DNA of 64,000 nucleotides. It comes from Janthinobacterium sp. LM6 (GTDB lineage: Bacteria; Pseudomonadota; Gammaproteobacteria; Burkholderiales; Burkholderiaceae_D). Below the pieces are notes generated by a model that saw nothing but the letters and a program-made list of their open reading frames with translations, was not told the origin of the DNA and did not search any database. The stretch spans positions 1,302,001 through 1,366,000 of the forward strand of contig NZ_CP019510.1 of assembly GCF_002002885.1 (NCBI RefSeq). The letters are read 5' to 3'. Positions 39,567 to 48,137 of the stretch are shown piece by piece; the first letter of the stretch is position 1, and each line of letters begins with the position of its first letter. The position numbers were made by a program, and so were the translations under genes.

Positions 39567-41990
39567 ATGCAGTTCATTCAACAACCAAAATTGCGACTAA
39601 GTATGATCGCAGTGGCATGTCAACTGGCTTGCTTCGGCATCTCCACTGCGCATGCGCAAAGTGCAGAAGGCACGGTATCGCCATCGACGGTGACCGTTAC
39701 CGGGAAAAAAGTTGGTATGGGCTTGATGGTGCAGGAAGATGCGCCAAAGGCACGCAGTACCGTGACGGCCGAGGAGTTGGCAAAGCAGCGTCCAACCGGC
39801 AATGCATACGATGCCCTGACTCTGTTGCCATCGGTGAACACCTATGGCTACGATGCGACTGGTCTGTTTGGTGGCGGCTTGGCCATGCGCGGTTTCAACA
39901 GCGACCAGATCGGCGCGACGGTGAATGGCGTGCCAGTGAATGACTCCGGTAACTTCGCTGTATTTCCACAAGAATATGTAGACCAGGAAAACACCTGCTC
40001 GCAATTTGTGACCCAAGGCTCGACCGACGTTGATTCTCCACAAGTGGGTGCAACCGGTGGTAACTTTGGTATTACTACCTGCGATCCAGAAGATAAATTC
40101 CGTGTACGCGTCATGCAAACTCTGGGCCAGTTGAATCTGGCAAAGTCGTATGTGCGTATCGATACCGGCCGTTTTGCCAATGACAAAGCGAAGGCATTCA
40201 TGTCGGTGTCGAATGCGCAAGCGGATAAATGGAAAGGCAAGGGCAAAGCCGATCGTACTCACGTTGACGTTGGCTTCAATTACGACTGGAACCGTTTCAA
40301 TTACATTCACGCTTCTATCGGTTATAACCGCGCGATTAATAACAACTTCCGCTCGCTTACGCTGAAAGAGCTGGCCACCGAAGGTTACGACGCTGACTAC
40401 AGCTCCACTTATGCTGGCCAGGCTGCACTCAGCCCGGGCAAGGCAAGCGCTTCCGGTCCTCAAGCAGGCACCGGCCAGCCAGCCGCTTACTACAAGCTGG
40501 CCCTGAACCCATTCGAGAACGTCATCGCATCGGCGATCGGTAAATTCCGTCTGGCCGAAGATCTGGATCTGAAAGTCGTGCCTTACTACTGGTATGGTTT
40601 CGGCACTGGCGGCGTGCAGCAAAATACGCTGAAAGAAGCCGGCGGCTTCCTCAATCCTGTCACCGGCAAGATCGCCGCCAGCAAGGATGTGAACGGCGAC
40701 GGCGACAGCCTCGACACCGTATCGATCTATCGCGGCAGTCTGACCCGTACTCATCGTCCTGGCGTTACGACTTCGATCACGTATAACGTGGGCGATCACC
40801 AGATCCTGGGTGGCATCTGGTACGAGCGTGCGAATCACCGTCAAACGGCACCAGGCCAATTGGTCAATGCAGATGGCTCCGCACCGGATATCTGGCTGCG
40901 CAACAACCTGATTACCCGTCCGGACGGCACCTTGTATCAAAACCGCGATTGGGAGACGATCAGCACTGCTTACCAGGCGTTCTTGCAAGATACCATCACA
41001 TTGATGGACAACAAGCTGAACATTAACATCGGTGTGCGCGCTCCATACATCAAGCGTGATTTCACCAATAACGCCAGCGAAGGTAGCAATTCGCAAACCA
41101 CGTACAACGTGTCGAAGACGTACTCGGATGTGTTGCCACAATTGGGCGCGCGTTACCGTGTTACCAACGACGACCAGATCTTTGCCAGCCTGGCGAAGAA
41201 CATGCGTGCGCCGAACAACTTCGTGCTGGCACCGAACAATCCGCCGTACGTGACTGTGACGAATGGTGTTGCCACCATCGTCAAGGACGTCAAGCCTGAA
41301 GTGTCGTGGAGCCTGGACGTTGGCTACCGTCATCAAACCAAGGATATTTCGACCTCGCTGACCGCTTTCTACACGGACTTTAAAGATCGCCAGGCAACCG
41401 CAATCGATCCAAACACATTGACCAGCCTGACGACCAACGTAGGCAAAGTGCGTAACAAAGGTATTGAGCTGGAAGTCGGCAACACACCGATCAACGGCTG
41501 GTCGGTTTATGGTTCGCTCGGCTACCTGAAGACCAAGATGGAAGATGATCTGGCCGTGGTCGCCAAAACCGTCAATGGCAAAACCATTGTTGGTTATGCA
41601 CCAACCGCTGGCAAGAATTTCTCCCTGTCGCCTAAGCTGAAAGCCGGCTTGAGCGCCTCTTATGAAACCAACGCCTGGTATGTTCGCGTAAAAGCCCGTT
41701 ACACCGCCTCGCAATACGCTACGCTGGTGAACGACGAGGAAGTACCAGCGTACACTCTGGTTGACCTGGATGCGGCATATCAGTTGCCAACTTTCGGCAT
41801 GTTCAAGAATCCTAAGCTGACCTTGAACGTATCGAATTTGTTGAACCGCGAGTATCGCAACCCAAGTTCCGGTACGGGTATTGGCGCCAATGATATTGTT
41901 ACGGCTGCCGGTACGTTCGCAGGTCGCGCACCAACTTACTACATGGGTGCACCGCGCTTCGCGTCGGTCACCTTGCGCGTCGACTTCTAA
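39567..41990 (+). CDS. TonB-dependent outer-membrane receptor, substrate unknown
   Basis: This 807-residue receptor has a signal peptide (about 1-31, AHA before QSAEG) and a TonB-box-like TVTVTGKKV. The plug has RPTGNAYDALTLLPSVNTYG and GLAMRGFNSDQIGATVNGVPVNDSG, and the barrel ends in LRVDF. The length suits large ligands or siderophores. It sits between purine-catabolism genes and a nucleotidase-nuclease unit, so import of nucleotide-derived material is possible, but the sequence itself does not show the ligand. Codon use is less GC-rich than in neighbouring genes, perhaps for high expression or from separate origin. It ends in a strong terminator. Confidence 0.88.
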   Translation: MQFIQQPKLRLSMIAVACQLACFGISTAHAQSAEGTVSPSTVTVTGKKVGMGLMVQEDAPKARSTVTAEELAKQRPTGNAYDALTLLPSVNTYGYDATGLFGGGLAMRGFNSDQIGATVNGVPVNDSGNFAVFPQEYVDQENTCSQFVTQGSTDVDSPQVGATGGNFGITTCDPEDKFRVRVMQTLGQLNLAKSYVRIDTGRFANDKAKAFMSVSNAQADKWKGKGKADRTHVDVGFNYDWNRFNYIHASIGYNRAINNNFRSLTLKELATEGYDADYSSTYAGQAALSPGKASASGPQAGTGQPAAYYKLALNPFENVIASAIGKFRLAEDLDLKVVPYYWYGFGTGGVQQNTLKEAGGFLNPVTGKIAASKDVNGDGDSLDTVSIYRGSLTRTHRPGVTTSITYNVGDHQILGGIWYERANHRQTAPGQLVNADGSAPDIWLRNNLITRPDGTLYQNRDWETISTAYQAFLQDTITLMDNKLNINIGVRAPYIKRDFTNNASEGSNSQTTYNVSKTYSDVLPQLGARYRVTNDDQIFASLAKNMRAPNNFVLAPNNPPYVTVTNGVATIVKDVKPEVSWSLDVGYRHQTKDISTSLTAFYTDFKDRQATAIDPNTLTSLTTNVGKVRNKGIELEVGNTPINGWSVYGSLGYLKTKMEDDLAVVAKTVNGKTIVGYAPTAGKNFSLSPKLKAGLSASYETNAWYVRVKARYTASQYATLVNDEEVPAYTLVDLDAAYQLPTFGMFKNPKLTLNVSNLLNREYRNPSSGTGIGANDIVTAAGTFAGRAPTYYMGAPRFASVTLRVDF

Positions 41991-42065
41991 GCATGGCTGT
42001 CAACTTCGTGACTGCCCTGCACGGCGGGCGCGGAGTTGTCTCCACCAGGCTGAGATAGCAAGAGT

Positions 42066-42089
42066 ACAGGCCTTCGGGCCTGTTTTTTT
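42066..42089 (+). terminator. Terminator after the TonB-dependent receptor gene
   Basis: ACAGGCC-TTCG-GGCCTGT with a stable tetraloop and seven T. Confidence 0.93.
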
Positions 42090-42148
42090 ATGGGTAAGGA
42101 TGTTTCACTGTCTTTGCCATTGGCGCCGCCCCGTCCAGGAGTCTCCGC

Positions 42149-43855
42149 ATGATCCCATCCCTTTCCCTCCACCGGCCTCCATCGAGGTTGCCACGTCTGC
42201 TCCTGCTTGCCCTGTTGATGACCGGTTGCGCCACCCATCCCGCGGCGCCCGTCGATATCAACCTGGTCGCCCTGAACGATTTTCACGGCAACCTTGATCG
42301 CAGCAAATTTACCTACACGAGCGTCGCCGATGCCGAGCGCAGGACGGTGCAGGCCGGCGGCATCGATACCTTGTCCGGCGCCCTGACGGCCTGGCGGCGC
42401 GAAGACGCGCAGCTGATTTTTGTCGGCAATGGCGACCTGGTCGGCGCCAGCCCCGCCATGTCGGCCCTGTGGGCCGATGAACCGAGCATCGTTGCCATGA
42501 ACATGCTGGGCATGAAGGCCAGTTCGGTCGGCAACCATGAATTTGACCAGGGCAAGGCGGAATTGCTGCGCCAGCAGCGCGGTGGCTGCGAATCGTCGCG
42601 CGCCGACAAGGCGTGCCAGTTCACGCCCGACTTCAAGGGCGCCAGCTATACCTATATGGCGGCCAATGTCATCGACACGCAGACGGGCAAGCCCCTGCTG
42701 CCGGCCTACCGCATCGAAGAGGCGCATGGCGTCAAGGTGGGCCTGATCGGCGCCGTGCTGAAAGATACGCCGTCCGTGGTGACGGCCGCCGGCATTGCTG
42801 GCCTGCAATTCGGCGATGAGGCCGACGCCATCAACGCCACCTTGCCGCAACTGCGCGCGCAGGGCGTGGGCGTGTTCGTCGTGCTGCTGCACCAGGGCGG
42901 CGAGACCAAGGAATCCGTCGACCAGCCCGATTGCAGCCACCTGAAGGGCGAAGTGGTCGATGTCGTGAAACGTCTCGACCCGGCGATTCAGCTGGTCATC
43001 AGCGGCCACTCGCACCAGGGTTATTTGTGCCGTGTCGATGGCCGCTTGGTGACGCAGGCGCAGATGGGCGGACACATGTTGACGCGCATCAAACTCAAGG
43101 TCGATCCCGTCAAGAATGCCGTTGTCGATGCCAGCGCGCAAAACGTCGTCATGTTGCCAGGCATGTATGAGCCGGACCCTGCCGTGGCAGCCTACCTGGA
43201 ATCGGTCAAGCAGCGCAGTGCGGCCGAATTGTCGCGCCCCGTGGCCGCCATCGCCGTGCCGAACGTGGGCCGCAGCACCAAGGGCGGCGGCGCTTCCCCG
43301 CTGGGCGACCTGGTGGCCGACAGTACCCTGTTCGGCGCGCGCGCTGCCGGCGCGCAAATCGGCCTGATGAATAATGGCGGCATCCGCAAGGATCTGGAAG
43401 CGGGTGCTGACCTGATGACGAACGTGGGGCAGAACCAGGCCGTGGTGCCGTTCGGCAATACCCTGATCGTCGTCAGTCTTTCCGGCGCGCAAATCCGTAC
43501 CTTGCTTGAACAGCAATGGCCGGGCGAAGAGGCCGGCGAGGGCAATCTGCTGCAAGTGTCCGAAGGTTTTACTTATCGCTGGGACAGCACGCAGCCGCAG
43601 GGCCAGCGCGTGTTGGCTGCCAGCATCATGCTGAATGGCAGCCCTATTGACGATAATCAACAATACCGTGTCGCCGCCAACAGTTTCCTGGCCGGCGGCG
43701 GCGACCGCTTCACCGTGCTGGCGGCCGGCACGCGCCGGCTGGACACGGGCGTGCGCGACATCGACGCCTTCAGCAATTACCTGATCGCCCGCGCACGCGC
43801 CGGCAAGCCGGCTGGCAGCGCCACGGCTGCCGGCCGCATCGTGCGTGTCAAATAA
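42149..43855 (+). CDS. UshA-family 5'-nucleotidase/metallophosphatase lipoprotein
   Basis: This 568-residue protein has a lipoprotein signal with lipobox LMTGC (Cys27). The N-terminal metallophosphatase domain shows LVALNDFHGNLD (39-50), GNGDLVGASPA, SSVGNHEFDQG and ISGHSHQGYLC. The C-terminal 5'-nucleotidase substrate domain shows NNGGIRKDL, PFGNTL and NSFLAGGGDRF. Such enzymes release nucleosides from nucleotides in the periplasm; some also act on cyclic nucleotides or NAD. It leads a run of three exported hydrolases, with the PLD-family gene 17 bases downstream. Confidence 0.9.
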   Translation: MIPSLSLHRPPSRLPRLLLLALLMTGCATHPAAPVDINLVALNDFHGNLDRSKFTYTSVADAERRTVQAGGIDTLSGALTAWRREDAQLIFVGNGDLVGASPAMSALWADEPSIVAMNMLGMKASSVGNHEFDQGKAELLRQQRGGCESSRADKACQFTPDFKGASYTYMAANVIDTQTGKPLLPAYRIEEAHGVKVGLIGAVLKDTPSVVTAAGIAGLQFGDEADAINATLPQLRAQGVGVFVVLLHQGGETKESVDQPDCSHLKGEVVDVVKRLDPAIQLVISGHSHQGYLCRVDGRLVTQAQMGGHMLTRIKLKVDPVKNAVVDASAQNVVMLPGMYEPDPAVAAYLESVKQRSAAELSRPVAAIAVPNVGRSTKGGGASPLGDLVADSTLFGARAAGAQIGLMNNGGIRKDLEAGADLMTNVGQNQAVVPFGNTLIVVSLSGAQIRTLLEQQWPGEEAGEGNLLQVSEGFTYRWDSTQPQGQRVLAASIMLNGSPIDDNQQYRVAANSFLAGGGDRFTVLAAGTRRLDTGVRDIDAFSNYLIARARAGKPAGSATAAGRIVRVK

Positions 43856-43872
43856 CATTACAAGGAATAACC

Positions 43873-45102
43873 ATGCGTCGTTTATTTGTTTCCGTTCTTC
43901 TCTCCAGCCTGTTCGCGGGCACGGCCCACGCCGATTTCACCATTCCCGGCTTTGAGCTCGTACACACCTCGCCCGTGGAAACGAGCTTGACGAATCCCGA
44001 CCTGCGCGAGCCCGTCACCGTGTGGAGCGAGCTGTTTGATTCGGCCAAGAAAGAAATCGTCATCGCCCAGTTCTATGCCGTCAGCAAGCCGGGCACGGCC
44101 TTTGAAAAAGTGCTGGCGAGCCTGACGGCCGCGGGCCAGCGCGGCGTGAAAATCCGCTTCCTGCTGGACCAGAAGGGCGTGGGCCTGTCGGAAGCGGCGA
44201 CCATCGCGCAGATCAAGGCGATCCCGAACCTGGACTTGCGCCTCATCGATTTCAATAAAATCACGGGCAACGGCATCGTGCACGCGAAATACCTGGCCGT
44301 CGATGGCCAGGCGGCATACATCGGCAGCCAGAATTTCGACTGGCGCTCGTTCGAGCACATCCATGAGACGGGCTTGAAGATCACGGAGCCAGGCATGGTG
44401 AGCCAGGTGCAAGCGATTTTCGAGCAGGATTGGCAAGCCCAGGCATTGACGTCGCAAGGCAGCCGCGCCACGGTGCTCAACAGCAAGGTCGTGCCGGCCA
44501 ACTACGCGCAAAACGCCTTCCTGCTGGCCAGCCCGAATGCCTACAACCCGGCCGGCGTGGGCGACTCGGAAACGGGCTTGCCCGCCTTGCTGGCGGAAGC
44601 GAAAAGCGAAGTGCGCATCCAGCTGCTCGACTATGCGCCCCTGTCCTACGGCCCGAACCGCACGCGGCCTTATTACGCCGTGATCGACAACGCCGTGCGT
44701 GCGGCTGCCCAGCGTGGCGTGAAAATCAAGCTGATGGTGTCCGCCTGGAACACGGAGGCGCCTGCCATCGCTTACTTGAAAAGCCTGGCCCTGCTGCCGA
44801 ACGTGGAAATCCGCATCGTGACGATTCCTGCGGCGTCGACGGGCTTCATCCCGTTTGCGCGCGTGATCCACAGCAAAACCATGAGCATCGACGGCAAGCT
44901 GGCCTGGGTCGGCACGAGCAACTGGGCGGGCGGCTATTTTGACTTGTCGCGCAACCTGGAAGTGGTGCTGCGCAACGATGCCATGGCGCAGCGTATTGCC
45001 GCGCTGCATGAGCAGACGTGGAGTTCGGCGTATGCGCAGCCCATCGATATCAACAAGCAATATCCGAAGCCGGCCAAGGCGGCGCCGCAAGGCAAGGAGT
45101 GA
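43873..45102 (+). CDS. Exported phospholipase D-family protein (possible nuclease)
   Basis: This 409-residue protein has a signal peptide (1-20) and two complete HKD motifs. These are HAKYLAVDG (His137, Lys139, Asp144) followed by GSQNFD, and HSKTMSIDG (His333, Lys335, Asp340) followed by GTSNW. The double HKD layout occurs in phospholipases D, eukaryotic-type PLD3/PLD4 exonucleases and bacterial nucleases. Position between a nucleotidase and an S1/P1 nuclease gene, 2 bases from the latter, favours a nucleic-acid substrate. That is inference; lipid cleavage remains possible. Confidence 0.85.
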   Translation: MRRLFVSVLLSSLFAGTAHADFTIPGFELVHTSPVETSLTNPDLREPVTVWSELFDSAKKEIVIAQFYAVSKPGTAFEKVLASLTAAGQRGVKIRFLLDQKGVGLSEAATIAQIKAIPNLDLRLIDFNKITGNGIVHAKYLAVDGQAAYIGSQNFDWRSFEHIHETGLKITEPGMVSQVQAIFEQDWQAQALTSQGSRATVLNSKVVPANYAQNAFLLASPNAYNPAGVGDSETGLPALLAEAKSEVRIQLLDYAPLSYGPNRTRPYYAVIDNAVRAAAQRGVKIKLMVSAWNTEAPAIAYLKSLALLPNVEIRIVTIPAASTGFIPFARVIHSKTMSIDGKLAWVGTSNWAGGYFDLSRNLEVVLRNDAMAQRIAALHEQTWSSAYAQPIDINKQYPKPAKAAPQGKE

Positions 45103-45104
45103 AC

Positions 45105-46172
45105 ATGAAAAAACTGTTGACGGTGCTGGCGCTGGGCGCGGCTTTCTCCTCCGGCAATGTGCTCGCCTGGGGCAACGACGGTCACCGCGCCGTGGGCGCC
45201 ATCGCCGACCAATTGCTCAAGGGCAGCGCGGCGCAGGCGCGGCTGGAGAAATTGCTGTTGCCGGGCGAAAGCCTGGAAAAGATCGCCAACTGGCCCGACT
45301 GCGTGAAGGGCACGTATTGCGGCCCGCAATCGCCGGAAATGTTGACCTATGTCGCGGCGAACCCCAAGCATGGCGAATACCATTACACGAACGTGCCCTT
45401 CCAGAACGCGCATTACCACGACCATGGCGTGGGCACGGCCGACGACGATATCGTGCAGACGCTCAAGCAGGCGATTCTGGTGCTGCAAGGCAAGGCTGAT
45501 GCGGCCAGTAATCCGCACGGTTTCAGCCAGCGTGAAGCTTTGATTTTGATCACGCACCTGGTGGGCGATATCCACCAGCCCCTGCATGTGGGCAATGCGT
45601 TTCTCGGCAAGGATGGCCAGTTCTTCGTGCCCGCCACGCAGGAGCAGATTGACGACGTCGCCATTTTCAATGCGCGCGGCGGCAACGACCTGTTGCTCGA
45701 TGATGCGAAGATGACGGCGCTGTCGGACGCCGTGATTCCTGCGCCGCTGCCGGCAGACGCGGACGCCAAGCCGGCCAGCGCGTATCCGAAGTCGCCCACC
45801 AAGCCCCTGCATTCGTATTGGGACACGACCGTCGTCGATTACGCCATGCGCCGCCTGAGCACGCGCACGCCGCAGCAGTTCGCGCGTACCGTGATCGCCA
45901 GCGCGCCTGTGGTGAGCGCCAATAGCGGCGACCCCGCCACCTGGCCGTATCAATGGGCCGATGCCTCGCTGGCGGCGTCAAAGATTGCCTTCACGGACGT
46001 GGTGGCCGGCCCGGCCACGCAGCAGACCAGCCGCAAGGGCGATGTCTACAACGTCTGGAACTTGAACGTGCCGGACAATTATCCCGTGCCCAGCTCGGCG
46101 CTGGCGAAGCAGCAGTTGATCGAGGGCGGCTATCGTCTGGCCGCCGTGCTGCAGGCGATCTGGCCGCAGTAA
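45105..46172 (+). CDS. S1/P1-family zinc nuclease, exported
   Basis: This 355-residue protein has a signal peptide (1-21) that exposes an N-terminal Trp22 (AWGNDGHRAVG). In S1/P1 nucleases the free Trp amine and His are zinc ligands. Further ligands appear in ANWPDCVKG, HYTNVPF, LITHLVGDIHQPLHVG and LHSYWDTTVVD. These enzymes cut single-stranded RNA and DNA to 5'-nucleotides. Products would be substrates for the nucleotidase two genes upstream. The start overlaps closely with the PLD gene (GGAGTGAAC then ATG). The last codon and stop lie in a tandem duplication. Confidence 0.9.
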   Translation: MKKLLTVLALGAAFSSGNVLAWGNDGHRAVGAIADQLLKGSAAQARLEKLLLPGESLEKIANWPDCVKGTYCGPQSPEMLTYVAANPKHGEYHYTNVPFQNAHYHDHGVGTADDDIVQTLKQAILVLQGKADAASNPHGFSQREALILITHLVGDIHQPLHVGNAFLGKDGQFFVPATQEQIDDVAIFNARGGNDLLLDDAKMTALSDAVIPAPLPADADAKPASAYPKSPTKPLHSYWDTTVVDYAMRRLSTRTPQQFARTVIASAPVVSANSGDPATWPYQWADASLAASKIAFTDVVAGPATQQTSRKGDVYNVWNLNVPDNYPVPSSALAKQQLIEGGYRLAAVLQAIWPQ

Positions 46173-46203
46173 AGTGTCATGCTGGCCGCAGTAAAGTGTC
46201 ATG
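46160..46203 (+). repeat. Perfect 22-base tandem duplication over the nuclease stop codon
   Basis: The unit starting CTGGCCGCAGTAAAGTG occurs at 46160-46181 and again at 46182-46203 without mismatch. The first copy contains the last codons and TAA of the nuclease gene. Confidence 0.9.
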
Positions 46204-46205
46204 CG

Positions 46206-46230
46206 AAAGCGGCCTGCGGGCCGCTTTTTT
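46206..46230 (+). terminator. Terminator after the nuclease gene
   Basis: AGCGGCC-TGCG-GGCCGCT flanked by AA and six T. It directly precedes the stop of the convergent DeoR gene. Confidence 0.9.
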
Positions 46231-46994
46231 CATGCCAGGGTGATGCTGATCCCCATCTCGCGGTAGGGCGCGACCAGGGCGTCTTCCACGTCGCGGTGCA
46301 CGATGATGTCGTTGACCTGGCTCAAGGGCACGATTTGAAACGGCGAGGCCGTATTGAACTTTTCCGGCGAAGCCAGCACGACAGTGCGGCTGGACGCCTC
46401 GCTCAGCGCGCGTTTCACGCACGCTTCTTCATAATCGCCTGTGGTGATGCCCGCTTGCGGATGCAGGCTGGACACGCCCATGAAATACAGGTCGGCGCGG
46501 ATGCGGCCGATGGCTTCCACGGTGGCCGCGCCGACACCCACGATCGAGTGCTTGTACAGGCGCCCGCCCAGCATCAGCACCTCGACGCCAGGGTGAGTCA
46601 CCAGTTCGACGGCAATCGAAGGGCTGTGCGTGACGATGGTGGCGCGCAACTCCCGCGGCAGCTGGCGCGCCAGTTGCACGGCAGTCGTGCCGCCATCGAG
46701 AAACACCACTTGTCCCGTTTGTATCATGGCGCCCGCCGCACGGCCGATGGCGGGCTTGGCTTCCAGTGAAAGCTGTTCACGCCCCGCGAACGGCGCCAGA
46801 GCGGGCGAACGGGGCAGCAAGGGCAGGGCGCCGCCGTGCACGCGCTCCAATAAACCCTCTTTCGCCAGTTCGCGCAGGTCGCGGCGTATCGTGTCTTCCG
46901 ACAAGCCCAGGCTATCGCTGACGGTCTTGGCGACGATCTGGCCTTCGCGCTGGAGCAAGTCCAGCAGGTATTGCTTGCGTTGATGTGTTAGCAT
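46230..46994 (-). CDS. DeoR-family transcriptional regulator
   Basis: This 254-residue protein has the DeoR helix-turn-helix at the N-terminus (RKQYLLDLLQREGQIVAKTV; LSEDTIRRDLRELAKEGLLERVHGGA). The C-terminal sugar-phosphate-sensing domain has VFLDGGTTAVQLARQLP and YKHSIVGVGA. The start at 46994 aligns with the usual DeoR beginning; a longer frame upstream has no homology. It diverges from the NudK-like gene, which it may control. Repeated TTCTTG elements lie in the gap. The effector is unknown; a (deoxy)ribose phosphate is plausible given the deo genes nearby. Confidence 0.9.
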   Translation of the reverse strand: MLTHQRKQYLLDLLQREGQIVAKTVSDSLGLSEDTIRRDLRELAKEGLLERVHGGALPLLPRSPALAPFAGREQLSLEAKPAIGRAAGAMIQTGQVVFLDGGTTAVQLARQLPRELRATIVTHSPSIAVELVTHPGVEVLMLGGRLYKHSIVGVGAATVEAIGRIRADLYFMGVSSLHPQAGITTGDYEEACVKRALSEASSRTVVLASPEKFNTASPFQIVPLSQVNDIIVHRDVEDALVAPYREMGISITLA

Positions 46995-47079
46995 GATTTT
47001 TCTTGTATTTTCTTGATATTGCACGAGTTTGCATGATAAAGTCGGCAAAGGCAAGCATATACAAGCACAAGGAGACACT

Positions 47080-48036
47080 ATGCGCGAAGAAAATAGCAAG
47101 CAGGAACGGGTCCGCATCCACGGCGTGCAGACCCTGTCGCACGACTGGTATTTATTGCAGAAAACCACGTTCGACTATCTGCGCCGCGATGGACAGTGGC
47201 AGACGCAGACGCGGGAAACCTATGACCGGGGCGATGGGGCCACCATCTTGCTCTACAACAAAGTCAAACGCACGGTGATTTTGATCCGCCAGTTCCGCTT
47301 TCCCACCTACCGCGAAGGCCACGACGGTTTCCTCATCGAATCGGCCGCCGGCTTGCTGGAAGAGGCCAGCGCGGAACAGCGCATCCGCGCCGAGGTGGAA
47401 GAAGAAACGGGCTATGCGGTGGGCGCCGTGCATAAAGTGTTCGAGGCTTTCATGAGCCCCGGTTCCGTGACGGAGCGCCTGCACTTCTTCGTTGCCGAAT
47501 ACGATCCGGCCAGCCGCATCGGCGACGGCGGCGGCCTGGCGCACGAAGGGGAAGACATCGAAGTGCTGGAACTGCCCCTGGCGCAAGCGCTGCGGATGGT
47601 GGCCGATGGCCGCATCTGCGACGGCAAGACCATCATGCTGCTGCAGCATGCGCAGCTGCACTTGATGCCGCGCAAAAGGGGACTGCAGATTTTAGTGGCT
47701 GGCCCGTATCGTTCCGGCACGGGCGACGCCCCGGCCTTGATGGCGCGCAATGTGGCAGCAATGGAAGCCGTCTGCCTTCCGTTGTATGAAAAGGGACACA
47801 TGCCCGTGCTCGGTGAATGGCTGGCCTTGCCCATGCTGGCGCTGGCAGGCTCAAGCCGGGTGGGCGATGCCGTGTACGAGGCATTGTTTCACGCGCATGC
47901 GACGCGTTTATTGAGCCATTGCGATGCCGTGCTGCGCCTCGGCGGCGCGTCCCAGGGTGCCGACCAGATGGTCAACGTGGCGCGCAGCCTGGGGCTGGCC
48001 GTGTTTTTCTCGCTGGACGAGATTACCCAGGCGTAA
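47080..48036 (+). CDS. NudK-like Nudix hydrolase with an extra C-terminal domain
   Basis: Residues 1-195 match E. coli NudK (GDP-mannose pyrophosphatase) closely: [36 protein letters not shown], the Nudix box ending [19 protein letters not shown], and DIEVLELP. In this box the usual Arg before Glu is Ala, while NudK itself has Lys. Residues 200-318 are additional. They begin [20 protein letters not shown] and contain [18 protein letters not shown], resembling DUF4406 or nucleoside deoxyribosyltransferase-like folds. NudK alone is about 190 residues, so this is a fusion. The start follows AAGGAGACACT. Confidence 0.87.
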   Translation: MREENSKQERVRIHGVQTLSHDWYLLQKTTFDYLRRDGQWQTQTRETYDRGDGATILLYNKVKRTVILIRQFRFPTYREGHDGFLIESAAGLLEEASAEQRIRAEVEEETGYAVGAVHKVFEAFMSPGSVTERLHFFVAEYDPASRIGDGGGLAHEGEDIEVLELPLAQALRMVADGRICDGKTIMLLQHAQLHLMPRKRGLQILVAGPYRSGTGDAPALMARNVAAMEAVCLPLYEKGHMPVLGEWLALPMLALAGSSRVGDAVYEALFHAHATRLLSHCDAVLRLGGASQGADQMVNVARSLGLAVFFSLDEITQA

Positions 48037-48067
48037 AAAAAGCGAAGCCCGCGGGCTTCGCTTTTTG
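48034..48067. terminator. Bidirectional terminator
   Basis: AGCGAAGCCCG and CGGGCTTCGCT form a perfect palindrome flanked by A and T runs. It ends the Nudix gene; the minus-strand transporter operon stops about 70 bases beyond. Confidence 0.9.
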
Positions 48068-48137
48068 TCATTTTAGGGAGCGCCTGAAAAATGCCCAGGG
48101 CAAGGCAACGACGCCATGGGTATTTTCTCAGGTGCTC

